Source of the DNA: Anaerostipes rhamnosivorans
Lineage (GTDB): Bacteria; Bacillota; Clostridia; Lachnospirales; Lachnospiraceae
Assembly (NCBI RefSeq): GCF_005280655.1
Contig: NZ_CP040058.1
Span: 2,456,001-2,520,000 of the forward strand
Length of the DNA: 64,000 nucleotides
Reading direction: 5' to 3'
Part shown: positions 8,812 through 16,758 of the stretch, one piece after another
Layout of the letters: each line of letters starts with the position of its first letter
Position numbering within the stretch: the stretch's first letter is position 1
Made by a program: the position numbers and the translations under genes
Notes under the pieces: generated by a model
Seen by the model: the letters and a program-made list of their open reading frames with translations, nothing else
What the model was told of the DNA's origin: nothing
The model's database searches: none

Positions 8812-8851
8812 TTTCAGTTCCTCTTTTCTAGATTTGATTTTTTCTTCCTAT

Positions 8852-8880
8852 ATTATACCATTGGAACCTTCCGGTGTTAA
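8852..8880 (-). promoter_or_regulatory. Promoter of the map-xdhC-mocA operon
   Basis: On the minus strand, -35 TTAACA (8880-8875), 17-bp spacer, -10 TATAAT (8857-8852), about 40 bp ahead of the map ATG. Confidence 0.7.
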
Positions 8881-8894
8881 GAAGGGATCTTTTA

Positions 8895-9704
8895 TCACAG
8901 AGGAAGATCTCTCTTTTGAAACCTGTATTTCCCAAGTTCATAAAAAGCAATCCCGATCAAAAGCAGGACTCCGGACATAACCAACGCTCTGATTTCTCCC
9001 TTTAACAGAGCATCGCCGTCAAACAAGGTAAACACTGTGGCATATTTCAGGTTCTCCAGCTTATCCCCCATATTAGAGAGCATCTGGATCAAATAAAAGG
9101 CCAGAAAAACTCCCACTCCAATGCCGGTGGACCTGCGGCTGTCGTTGCAGATGCAGGACATAAAGAAGAAAAATCCGCTGATGCAGATGTGAAGACAGAG
9201 CAGGCCGGCATTAAGCCTTAAGAATTCTGTTATATCCAGATCTCCGGGAAACATAGCTTCAGAGCAGACGATCCCAAGCACCGTAATATATGCGATCATC
9301 AGGCACACACTGACAGCGAGAAAGAATCCCTGTGTGCGCACGGTCTTTCTTCTGGAATGGGGTGCAGCGAGGATCAGTGCCATAGAACCCAGGTCTACAT
9401 ACCGGGCTACCAGCTTATTTGCGGCAAACAATTCATAGATCATCGGAAGCACAAACAAAAAGAATCCGTATAAGTATGTTTTTAAAAAGCTTTGAAGTGT
9501 TGTCCCTGGATTGGTCATCCCTGCGGCGGACATAAGTCCGGGCATGGCCTTTTCAAACTCTGAAAGCATTTTCCCCAGTTCCGGCTCGAACATGGAGATC
9601 ATGACGCTGACATACATGGAGGCCACTGCTGCGATGATCAGAAACACTTTATAATTCGATTTTATCTCCCGTTTCAAAAGCGGCAAAACAAAGAATCTAT
9701 TCAT
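8895..9704 (-). CDS. ABC-2 type transporter permease
   Basis: A 269-residue integral membrane protein with about six helices (for example FLKTYLYGFFLFVLPMIY and SVCLMIAYITVLGIVC), of the ABC-2/NatB-like permease type that pairs with the ATPase encoded just upstream. The ATG overlaps the ATPase stop by eight bases and uses GGAGGTGATTCTA as ribosome site, so the two are translationally coupled. The substrate is unknown. TetR/ABC-2 pairs of this kind are usually drug or peptide exporters. Confidence 0.85.
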   Translation of the reverse strand: MNRFFVLPLLKREIKSNYKVFLIIAAVASMYVSVMISMFEPELGKMLSEFEKAMPGLMSAAGMTNPGTTLQSFLKTYLYGFFLFVLPMIYELFAANKLVARYVDLGSMALILAAPHSRRKTVRTQGFFLAVSVCLMIAYITVLGIVCSEAMFPGDLDITEFLRLNAGLLCLHICISGFFFFMSCICNDSRRSTGIGVGVFLAFYLIQMLSNMGDKLENLKYATVFTLFDGDALLKGEIRALVMSGVLLLIGIAFYELGKYRFQKRDLPL

Positions 9705-10587
9705 TAGAATCACCTCCGTAAAAATGTAAAAACAAGTCCTCCAGGCTCTGTCTCTGTTCTGTCAGGCTTAAGACCCGGTAGTTGCCCAGGCAGCGGATGA
9801 ATTCCGTCATCTCTCCCTTTATTCCTATGGTGACCTGGGTTTCTTTTACTTCCCTGACCCCTTTGATCTCACCTGCCAGACTCAGGGCTTCCGCTTCCGA
9901 TGCCAATGTGACATGGAAAATCTTCTGCTTGTTTTTCTTAAGCGTCTTCATATCTTCCACGGCCACGATTTTTCCCTCTTTGATGATGGCTGTACGGTCA
10001 CAGGTCCTTTCCACTTCCTCGAACATATGGGAGGACATGAGAATCGTAGCTCCACGCTTTTTTTCTTCCCGGATCAGATCAATAAACTGGTTCTGCATCA
10101 GCGGGTCCAGCCCGCTGGTAGGCTCATCCAGAATATACAGGTCGGGGGAATCCATAAAAGCACAGACAATACCGATCTTCTGCTTCATTCCTTTGGACAT
10201 TTTTTTAATTTTTCCCCTCGAATCCAGAGAGAACATTTCTATAAGTTCCTGCATTCTCCCCATATTCTTCATCCCCTTCATGTCCGCCATGAATCTCAGG
10301 AACTGTTTTCCTGTCATATCGTCCATAAATGCGATCTCTCCCGGCAGATACCCAAGAGATCTATGGATTGTTTCGGCCTCCTTAAAACAGTCCTTTCCGC
10401 TGATGGTACAGACCCCTTTATCCGGGGTAGAAAAGCCCAGAAGGTGCCGTATTGTAGTTGTCTTTCCAGCACCGTTAGGACCTAGAAAACCAAGCACTTC
10501 TCCCTCTTTAACGGCAAAAGAGACGTCAAAGATCCCCCTTTGATTTCCGTAGTCCTTTGTCACATGTTTCATCTCCATCATTTTCAT
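9697..10587 (-). CDS. ABC transporter ATP-binding protein
   Basis: ATPase partner of the ABC-2 permease. Walker A GPNGAGKTTTIR, ABC signature KMSKGMKQKIG, Walker B LYILDEPTSGLDP, and the switch region SSHMFEEVERTCDR. The C-terminal about 80 residues form the extra domain of the DrrA/CcmA-like exporters. The start MKMMEMKHVTKDYG is chosen because GGGAGGAG lies five bases before it and the ATG overlaps the TGA of the upstream TetR gene (ATGA). 296 aa. Confidence 0.9.
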   Translation of the reverse strand: MKMMEMKHVTKDYGNQRGIFDVSFAVKEGEVLGFLGPNGAGKTTTIRHLLGFSTPDKGVCTISGKDCFKEAETIHRSLGYLPGEIAFMDDMTGKQFLRFMADMKGMKNMGRMQELIEMFSLDSRGKIKKMSKGMKQKIGIVCAFMDSPDLYILDEPTSGLDPLMQNQFIDLIREEKKRGATILMSSHMFEEVERTCDRTAIIKEGKIVAVEDMKTLKKNKQKIFHVTLASEAEALSLAGEIKGVREVKETQVTIGIKGEMTEFIRCLGNYRVLSLTEQRQSLEDLFLHFYGGDSNE

Positions 10588-11201
10588 AAATACTCCTCCC
10601 GATAGACACTCTTTTTGACCCATCCCATCCAGCGTTCATAATCCTTACATATCCGGTCCAGGTCAAAGTCAGGCCGGTGTACGGCGTCCCGCATGTATCC
10701 GTCTCCCAGATAATATAAAAGCATAAAGACATCTTCCGGGCTGACTTCCTCCCTGAATTTTGAAAAATCCACCTCCGGAAACCAGCGTGGAAACATCTCC
10801 TCTAAAAAAATCTGGTTTCTTCTGTCCAATTCCTCTTTTACAGCCTCATTTTCCTCATATTTTGCTTTCAATATAAAACCATTGATATAGTGATTTTTCT
10901 TCATCAGTTCAGATTTCACACGGATGGACAGCTTAAACAGTTCAAAGAAGTCATGCACATCCTTAAAATTCGTAGCTTCGATGAGTTTTATAATGGTATC
11001 CATTATGTGGTCATATAAAAAAAGATACAACGTTTTCTTATTTTTGAAATAATAAAACAGCAGTCCCTTTGATATCCCTGCCAGTGCGGCCATCTGGTCT
11101 GTCGAGGCATGCTTATAGTCGTTTTCGGCAAAAACTTGTATGGCGCCGTCTATGATCTTCTGTTGTTTTTCTTCCGACAGGTTTAAGAACTTTTCATTCA
11201 A
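10584..11201 (-). CDS. TetR/AcrR family transcriptional regulator
   Basis: Repressor-type regulator, 205 aa. The N-terminal HTH is clear: IIDGAIQVFAENDYKHASTD then MAALAGISKGLLFYYFKNKK. The C-terminal ligand domain is helical and diverse. The start is a TTG seven bases after GGAGG. It is the first gene of a three-gene operon with the ABC exporter, overlapping the ATPase start, so it probably represses its own operon and is released by the exporter's substrate. The promoter lies just upstream and contains two copies of ATTGACTG (plus strand) that could be part of an operator. Confidence 0.9.
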   Translation of the reverse strand: MNEKFLNLSEEKQQKIIDGAIQVFAENDYKHASTDQMAALAGISKGLLFYYFKNKKTLYLFLYDHIMDTIIKLIEATNFKDVHDFFELFKLSIRVKSELMKKNHYINGFILKAKYEENEAVKEELDRRNQIFLEEMFPRWFPEVDFSKFREEVSPEDVFMLLYYLGDGYMRDAVHRPDFDLDRICKDYERWMGWVKKSVYREEYL

Positions 11202-11243
11202 GATGCCACCTCCATTGACTGGTTTGGTTAATGATTATGTTTG

Positions 11244-11271
11244 ATTATATTCTATTGACTGAAAAAAACAA
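11244..11271 (-). promoter_or_regulatory. Promoter of the tetR-ABC operon
   Basis: Minus strand -35 TTGTTT (11271-11266), 16-bp spacer, -10 TATAAT (11249-11244). The motif CAGTCAAT occurs in the spacer and again near the start codon on the same strand, a possible TetR operator half-site pair. Confidence 0.6.
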
Positions 11272-11287
11272 CCCCTCCCCCGGGACA

Positions 11288-11316
11288 TTGTAAAACGTTA
11301 CAGGGTGCGGTACAAT
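11288..11316 (+). promoter_or_regulatory. Promoter of the phospholipase-D-like gene
   Basis: -35 TTGTAA, 17-bp spacer, -10 TACAAT. The spacer start holds a near palindrome TGTAAAACGTTACA. It is divergent from the tetR promoter. Confidence 0.5.
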
Positions 11317-11353
11317 ATATTATAAATAATACAAAGGAAAATCAGGTGAACCT

Positions 11354-12775
11354 ATGAAAAAGAAAAAACGAACCATAACAAAACGTATTCTGCTGCTGAT
11401 CCTGATCGTTATACTTTACGAAGCAGTCGGCGCCTGCCTGCCCTTTGCTTTTCAAAAACCGGTCAGTGACTCCTATAAAAATAAGGTGGATGTCCAAGCC
11501 TTTCGGGGAACAGGGAAAACAAAGGAACGGGCCGGCATCGTGGAGACGAACAAAGGTGCGCTGGACACAAGGCTCGCCATGTTTAAAGAGGCAAAAAAGA
11601 GCATCGTGATCTCCACCTTTGACATCCGTGAGGGGAAAAGTACGGACGATACGTTTGCTGCACTTTTGAATGCCGCCGACCGGGGTGTCAAGGTTCAGGT
11701 TCTTGTGGACGGGCTGTACGGAATGCTTCATATGAACGGAAAGACTGTCTTCCAGGCAGCCGGAAGCCACAAAAATCTGGAGATCAAATTCTATAACGAA
11801 CCTAATTTTATAAAGCCATGGACCATCAACGGCCGGCTTCACGATAAATATGTGGTGGTTGACGGTTCTCTCCTGCTGATGGGAGGCCGCAACATGTTTG
11901 ATTATTTTATCGGAGATGACAGCCGCGGCAGTATCGGATATGACCGGGAAGTCCTGCTGTATTCCCCAAACGAGGGATTCGAAGGAAACGCCATTCCCCA
12001 GGTACTCTCCTACTTTCATAAGCTTTGGGACTCCTCTGACTGCAAAACCGTATTCAGCGGATCTTCATCCGGGGAAAAGGTGGAAACAGAGATCAAATAT
12101 CTCTCCTCCCGGTACGAAAAGATTAAAAAACGGATCCCTGAAAGGACAGACTGGACCAGGAAAACGGTCCCTGTAAAAAAGGCCTCCTTTGTGACCAATC
12201 CCACCCATATCGGAAACAAGGAACCCTATATGTGGTATACCATGCAGCAGCTTATGCTCACAGCAAAAAAAGATGTGACTATCCAGACCCCGTATGCAGT
12301 CTTTTCGGGGGACATGTATCAGGGTATGGAAGAGCTCACCTCCAAGGTCCCCAATGTAGAAATGCTGGTGAATTCTACGGCTGCAGGCGACAATTTTATC
12401 GCCTCCTCCGACTATACCATGAACCGTCCAAAAGTCTTAAAGACCGGTGCTAAGGTATACGAATTTTTCGGAGACCACTCTTGTCACGGCAAATCCATCG
12501 CCATCGACAATGACCTGTCTGTTATAGGATCTTATAACTTTGATATGCGCAGCACCTATCTGGATACAGAGACTATGCTGGTGCTGGAGGGAGAAGAATT
12601 CAACCGGGAACTCCGGGGACATATGGACCATCTGAAATCCCAGTCCCTTAAGGTGAATTCTGACGGGACCTATGTGCCAAAGCAAGGGGTAGAAAAAAAA
12701 GAGCTGTCTTCATCGAAAAAACTAATCTTTAAAGTCAGCTCTGTATTCATACAGCTTTTCCGATATTTAGCATAA
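11354..12775 (+). CDS. Phospholipase D-like protein (cardiolipin synthase-like), membrane anchored
   Basis: 473 aa with one N-terminal membrane helix (RILLLILIVILYEAVGACLP) and two phospholipase-D HKD motifs. The first is HDKYVVVDGSLLLMGGRN (about residue 165), the second HGKSIAIDNDLSVIGSYNFD (about 375). Two HKD motifs form one active site, and such bacterial proteins act on phospholipids outside or at the membrane. The family includes cardiolipin synthases, but the two-helix N-terminus of classical Cls is reduced to one helix here, so the reaction is uncertain. It stands alone, divergent from the TetR operon, and is followed by a copy of the modular repeat. Confidence 0.85.
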   Translation: MKKKKRTITKRILLLILIVILYEAVGACLPFAFQKPVSDSYKNKVDVQAFRGTGKTKERAGIVETNKGALDTRLAMFKEAKKSIVISTFDIREGKSTDDTFAALLNAADRGVKVQVLVDGLYGMLHMNGKTVFQAAGSHKNLEIKFYNEPNFIKPWTINGRLHDKYVVVDGSLLLMGGRNMFDYFIGDDSRGSIGYDREVLLYSPNEGFEGNAIPQVLSYFHKLWDSSDCKTVFSGSSSGEKVETEIKYLSSRYEKIKKRIPERTDWTRKTVPVKKASFVTNPTHIGNKEPYMWYTMQQLMLTAKKDVTIQTPYAVFSGDMYQGMEELTSKVPNVEMLVNSTAAGDNFIASSDYTMNRPKVLKTGAKVYEFFGDHSCHGKSIAIDNDLSVIGSYNFDMRSTYLDTETMLVLEGEEFNRELRGHMDHLKSQSLKVNSDGTYVPKQGVEKKELSSSKKLIFKVSSVFIQLFRYLA

Positions 12776-12776
12776 G

Positions 12777-12865
12777 AACAAAGCAGCCTTCCTTGGCACA
12801 TCGTGCGCATCATGCCCGGAGGGCTTTTTCGTTCCATAGGGGGAACTTTCCTATGGAACAAAAAA
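12777..12865 (+). repeat. Modular intergenic repeat, copy 1 (shortened)
   Basis: Starts one base after the phospholipase-D-like stop codon. It holds the second half of the variable hairpin (GCAGCCTTCCTTGGCACATC), the GCCC/GGGC hairpin with T-run, and the GTTCCATAGG...CCTATGGAAC hairpin. It is nearly identical to the right half of the copy at 45.4 kb. The left part looks deleted between two CAAAGC direct repeats. See findings. Confidence 0.85.
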
Positions 12866-12896
12866 GAAAGCAGGGTTTATGTTCTGCTTTCTTTTT
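12866..12896 (+). terminator. Terminator hairpin after the phospholipase-D-like gene
   Basis: GAAAGCAG...CTGCTTTC stem with a T-rich tail, directly after repeat copy 1 and overlapping the last codons of the convergent exporter gene. An A-rich stretch on the other side could also serve the minus strand. Confidence 0.55.
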
Positions 12897-13353
12897 CTTT
12901 GCTTCTATTCTTTTTTTTCATTCCTTTGACGCCGTTATAGAGCCTGTAGACCGAAGAAATCATCATGATCCCTCCGGATACCGCCATAGCTGTGATCAGC
13001 GTTCTCTGTCCATAGAGTGTAAACAGCCCCCAGTTCTTTGCCACCGCATAGTTCATGGTGTAATATAACTGGCCTCCGGGCACTAGAGGAATGATCGCAC
13101 CGATCAAAAATATGGTAGCCGGGCTTTTTGCCAGCCTGGCCAGTCCCTCCGCATAGATGGTTGCGGCCATGGACGCCACAAAGTTTGGGAAAAATGTGCT
13201 GGTGGTCGTGGATGCTATGACCAGATAGACCGTCCAGGAAACCAGTCCTCCCAGACCTGCTAAAAATAACTTCTTCCCTCTCACATTAAATAAAATGGAA
13301 AACCCCAGCGCTCCGATAAACGAAGAAAGCACCTGAACCGCCTGTGTTATCAT
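12877..13353 (-). CDS. Threonine/serine exporter family, small subunit (ThrE_2/YjjB type)
   Basis: 158-aa membrane protein with about four to five helices (VLSSFIGALGFSILFNVRGKK, FLIGAIIPLVPGGQLYYTM). The last motif, with PLVPGG, is the mark of the YjjB-type half of split ThrE exporters. The chosen ATG follows GGGGAGGTATCTT and overlaps the stop of the large partner (ATGA). It works with the neighbouring YjjP-type protein to export threonine/serine or small dicarboxylates such as succinate, as reported for E. coli YjjPB. Confidence 0.85.
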   Translation of the reverse strand: MITQAVQVLSSFIGALGFSILFNVRGKKLFLAGLGGLVSWTVYLVIASTTTSTFFPNFVASMAATIYAEGLARLAKSPATIFLIGAIIPLVPGGQLYYTMNYAVAKNWGLFTLYGQRTLITAMAVSGGIMMISSVYRLYNGVKGMKKKNRSKEKESRT

Positions 13354-14108
13354 AAGATACCTCCCCATAATACCAAGGCAGTGAAGGAGCCTGCCGCCAG
13401 AAAAACAGCGGTCACCACCACCTCGCAAAGCCGTATCATACCTGCCATCACATCACCGCCTATGATGTCCCGGATGGAGTTGACAAATGCAACCCCTGGG
13501 ACAAGGAGCATGATGTTTCCTATAATGATCGTGCCATAATCTCTGGTAACACCCAGATGTGCAACTAAATAAGCGATGCTGGCAACCATAAAGGCCGCCG
13601 CAAAATCAGAGAACATGATGTTGGAGTCCAGCTTCTGAAGACCTGCCATCAGCCACCAGACCGCTGCCCCGCAGACTGCGCCGATGATCCCTTCCACAAG
13701 CCCGCCTCCGAAAAAGACCGAAAAAGTACCTGCGATCAGAGACGCGATCAGACACTGGATTGGCAGGCTGTAGATCCGCTCCTTTTGTATCTTTGAAAGC
13801 TTGTCCTCCAAATAAGAAATGTCGGGTTTTTCCCGGCAGACATATCTGGACAGATCATTTAACTGATCCAGCTTATGAAAATCTGTCTTATAATATTTAA
13901 TCCGTTTTGTCTGTGTGAACACATCTCCGTCCATCGTTGTCACCGTCACGACAATGCTGGACGTGATGGTAAAAGCCTCTACTTCCCTGGCTCCGTACGC
14001 CAGGCAGATCCGCTCAATGGTATCTTCCACTCTGGAGACACCTGCTCCGCTGATCAACATCATTTTTCCAAGATCCATGGCCTGGATCAACACCTGCTTT
14101 AAAAACAT
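13350..14108 (-). CDS. Threonine/serine exporter family, large subunit (ThrE/YjjP type)
   Basis: 252 aa. The N-terminal soluble half carries the YjjP pattern (GKMMLISGAGVSRVEDTIER, then EVEAFTITSSIVVTV), and the C-terminal half has about five membrane helices, including IIIGNIMLLVPGVAFVNSIR. Together with the following small subunit it forms a two-part ThrE exporter. The start follows AGAGGAGTTGCC. Only ten bases separate it from yqeC, so they share a transcript. Confidence 0.87.
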   Translation of the reverse strand: MFLKQVLIQAMDLGKMMLISGAGVSRVEDTIERICLAYGAREVEAFTITSSIVVTVTTMDGDVFTQTKRIKYYKTDFHKLDQLNDLSRYVCREKPDISYLEDKLSKIQKERIYSLPIQCLIASLIAGTFSVFFGGGLVEGIIGAVCGAAVWWLMAGLQKLDSNIMFSDFAAAFMVASIAYLVAHLGVTRDYGTIIIGNIMLLVPGVAFVNSIRDIIGGDVMAGMIRLCEVVVTAVFLAAGSFTALVLWGGIL

Positions 14109-14118
14109 GGCAACTCCT

Positions 14119-14814
14119 CTATCGTAAGATCACCGGATAACAGCAGTCGAAATATGCTCCTATCTCAGCCGCCTTTTTCTTAAGCTCTTCTGTATCACAC
14201 TGGTTCAGCAGAATCGAAAGGTTTGCATCCGGATATTGTTTTCTCAGCATTATAACATATCCTTCCCGGATCAGACGAACAAAATCTTCACATTTAACAA
14301 AATGTTCACATGATTTTTGCAGAAGAGTGCACGCAAGCTCCGGCCGATGGCATACTTCCCCTATAGGACGGCCCAGGGCACTCAAACCTGCCACGACAAG
14401 AATATGATCCGTTCCCTCAGGAATGACCGGTTCCGTGTCATTCCTCGCTTTCAAAGGAAGTCTTTTGGCTCCGTCCGCCTCCACGATCGTAAGGTCAGCA
14501 TATTTTGGGATCTCCCGGAACACATTCTCAGAAAGTCCCTTCATCTTCTCTCCGTCCCTTAAGCCGGCCGTGAGTACCCGCCCCGGGATCAGACATTTTT
14601 TGATCTCTTCCAGCTCCCCGGAAAGTACGGTGTCATCCCCTGGTATCTCCATATGTGTAGTGGTTGTCACCAGGACTTTTTTCCCTGCTGCCGCCTGCTC
14701 ATCAGCAATGAGAAATACCGAGGTCGTCTTTCCGCCGGCCCCGGTTACTGCAAGGATTCCGTCTCTGATTCCGAGAGCCTCAGAAAGAGAATCCTTTTTC
14801 CCTAAAGTCTTCAA
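14119..14814 (-). CDS. yqeC: Selenium-dependent hydroxylase accessory protein YqeC
   Basis: Member of the YqeC family, P-loop proteins found with selenium-dependent molybdenum hydroxylases and thought to act in making their labile selenium cofactor. Walker A is VTGAGGKTTS. Other family marks are VLVTTTTHMEIPG, LTIVEADGAKRLPLKA and the end of the ATPase core at LSALGRPIGEVCHRPEL. I set the start at a TTG preceded by CAGGAG (231 aa). A TTG 18 codons upstream is possible but has no ribosome site. It sits between an ABC permease and ThrE-type exporter genes, 20 kb from the hydroxylase it presumably serves. Confidence 0.85.
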   Translation of the reverse strand: MKTLGKKDSLSEALGIRDGILAVTGAGGKTTSVFLIADEQAAAGKKVLVTTTTHMEIPGDDTVLSGELEEIKKCLIPGRVLTAGLRDGEKMKGLSENVFREIPKYADLTIVEADGAKRLPLKARNDTEPVIPEGTDHILVVAGLSALGRPIGEVCHRPELACTLLQKSCEHFVKCEDFVRLIREGYVIMLRKQYPDANLSILLNQCDTEELKKKAAEIGAYFDCCYPVILR

Positions 14815-14873
14815 TTTTAGTTTCTCCTGTTTCTTATATTCTAACCTCCATTTTACTATATTCTTCAATTGGA

Positions 14874-15638
14874 TTAAAGCTGCTTTTTTCTGAAGACCAG
14901 CACAGAGAGCAGCAAGAACATAAGGATCATCCCACCGGTAACAGCAAAGGCCGTATAAAAGCCAGAGAGTTTCAGGCTTCCTGAGATCAGGCCGGAAGGT
15001 TCTGATACCAACCGGATTGGATTGTACTTCTGGACTTTTGGTACAATATTTACAAGAAACATCACTGCCACGAGGCCGCCGGTAAACAAAAGGCTCGTAT
15101 AACTGCTCTTGGACAGAACACTTCCCAAAAGGTCAGAGGCCAGAAGAAGTACACCGAACAGCCAGACACCCAGGAGTGCAGGCATCAAATTTTTGATTTC
15201 ATCTGCGTTCCAGAAATATACGGTGTACCCATATGTGATGCCAACACAGAACACATAAGAGACCGTCCAGAGCAGAACTGAAACGGTGAACTTTGAACAT
15301 AATACTGTGGTTCTGGAAAGGCCCTTGGTTACCATGAGTACTAACGTCCCTTTCTGAATCTCCCCCGCGATCATCCCGGAAAACAGGATTGCCAGCACTG
15401 CAAGGCCTATCTGCCCGACATTTTTAAAAAACTGCATCCACGAATCCACCGCGGAAGGCTCCGGCAGGACCATCTGCATGCCCGCCGGCATGAACTCCTT
15501 TACAAGCTGTGGGGTCATCTTGGCTATTAACGGGTTCATGACACCAAACAGAAGGAAAATACACACCAGGATCAGCAGCCTGTATGTCGCAGCGCTTTCC
15601 ATAAGTTCTTTTTTTGTGAATGCCCAGTAAGCTCTCAT
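14874..15638 (-). CDS. ABC-2 type transporter permease
   Basis: 254-residue permease with about six helices and an ABC-2 signature region (ILFSGMIAGEIQKGTLVLMV, then KGLSRTTVLCSKF). It pairs with the ATPase whose stop overlaps its start. It belongs to an operon headed by an XRE regulator, so the system is probably an exporter (antimicrobial or bacteriocin type). The substrate cannot be read. yqeC follows after five bases. Confidence 0.87.
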   Translation of the reverse strand: MRAYWAFTKKELMESAATYRLLILVCIFLLFGVMNPLIAKMTPQLVKEFMPAGMQMVLPEPSAVDSWMQFFKNVGQIGLAVLAILFSGMIAGEIQKGTLVLMVTKGLSRTTVLCSKFTVSVLLWTVSYVFCVGITYGYTVYFWNADEIKNLMPALLGVWLFGVLLLASDLLGSVLSKSSYTSLLFTGGLVAVMFLVNIVPKVQKYNPIRLVSEPSGLISGSLKLSGFYTAFAVTGGMILMFLLLSVLVFRKKQL

Positions 15639-16555
15639 GAGACCACCTCCATAAACAAGTTTTCCAGAGTCGGTTTCTGCACTTCTATTCTCAGCGGACA
15701 GATATCCTTCTCTGCCATAACAGTCATCAGTTCAATCTCCAGCTGTCTCATGTCTGATGTGTGCAGGATCATCCCATCTTCCTTGTCTTCTATTTCCAAT
15801 ACATAACCTTTGACCATAAATTGTTCTTTCAAAAACTTCCGATCCTCAATGCTGCTGGTCTCCAAAAGAAGACTGTCCTTTTTATGTCTTGTCTTTAATT
15901 CTTCAAGACTTCCCGACAACACCAGCTTTCCGTCCTTTAGAACGGCCGCGCGGTCACAGATCCGCTCCACGTCAGAAAGCACGTGAGTGGAAAACAACAC
16001 TGTAGTCTTCTCCCTGACCCTGGAGAGGATATCCAGGATCTCTTTTCTGCCTATGGGATCCAGAGCCGAAGTGGGTTCGTCGCAGATCAGCAGCTTTGGT
16101 TCGTTGAGCAGCGCCTGGGCAATCCCCAGTCTCTGCTTCATGCCCCTGGAATACCCTCGAATCCTTTTCTTGGTCCCTGAAAGGCCAACCAGTTCTAATA
16201 ACTCCGTGCATCTCCGGGTAATCTCATTTCTGGAAAGCCCTGTCACTTCCCCACACAGTTTTAAATATTGTACTGCATTCATATATCCATAGAATTCCGG
16301 CACATCCGGAAGGTACCCGACCTGTCTATTAGTCTTTGTGGCGCCGTAAGAGACAGCTTCTCCCAGAACTCTAATCTCCCCTTCACCTGCCCTTAAAAGA
16401 CCCAGGATAATCTTCATTGTCGTTGTCTTTCCGGCGCCGTTCTGACCCAGAAATCCGTACACGGAGTGTTCCGGTACCTGAAGGTTAAGCCCCTTTAACA
16501 CCTGATGGCTGCCAAAGTTTTTGGACAGGTTTGTGATTTCCAGTACGTTCATCAT
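15635..16555 (-). CDS. ABC transporter ATP-binding protein
   Basis: 306 aa. Walker A GQNGAGKTTTMK, Q-loop VGYLPDVPEFYGYM, ABC signature RGYSRGMKQRLG, Walker B LLICDEPTSALDP and the switch His in FSTHVLSDVERICDR. The C-terminal extension of about 90 residues is of the CcmA/DrrA exporter kind. Its start overlaps the stop of the small PLDc_N protein, and its stop overlaps the permease start. Confidence 0.92.
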   Translation of the reverse strand: MMNVLEITNLSKNFGSHQVLKGLNLQVPEHSVYGFLGQNGAGKTTTMKIILGLLRAGEGEIRVLGEAVSYGATKTNRQVGYLPDVPEFYGYMNAVQYLKLCGEVTGLSRNEITRRCTELLELVGLSGTKKRIRGYSRGMKQRLGIAQALLNEPKLLICDEPTSALDPIGRKEILDILSRVREKTTVLFSTHVLSDVERICDRAAVLKDGKLVLSGSLEELKTRHKKDSLLLETSSIEDRKFLKEQFMVKGYVLEIEDKEDGMILHTSDMRQLEIELMTVMAEKDICPLRIEVQKPTLENLFMEVVS

Positions 16556-16758
16556 TCATCCCCTCTTCCAAATACAAAATAGGCTGCCGGTCCAAGGAAC
16601 TGGATCAACACGACCACCAGGACCCATAACACACGATTTCCGAACCGATAGTTTTTGTGTCTCAGCACATGGACCAGCGCAGTCACCATGAGTACCAGCT
16701 CCAGCAGGATCACTGGTATTAAAAAAGGTATATATTCTGTCATAATTGATGTATTCAT
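16552..16758 (-). CDS. Small PLDc_N domain membrane protein
   Basis: 68 aa with two membrane helices (FLIPVILLELVLMVTALVHV and VLWVLVVVLIQFLGPAAYFVF) and the family ending FGRGDE. This is the PLDc_N (phospholipase D nuclease N-terminal) two-helix unit, here free-standing as commonly seen in ABC-2 operons of Firmicutes. It overlaps the ATPase start and the XRE stop, so the four genes form one translationally coupled set. Its role is unknown. Confidence 0.85.
   Translation of the reverse strand: MNTSIMTEYIPFLIPVILLELVLMVTALVHVLRHKNYRFGNRVLWVLVVVLIQFLGPAAYFVFGRGDE

Noticed and set aside
9782..10543. 253-residue open frame on the plus strand opposite the ABC ATPase
   Set aside because: Antisense to a complete ATPase with all motifs. 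The composition is biased and there is no ribosome site.
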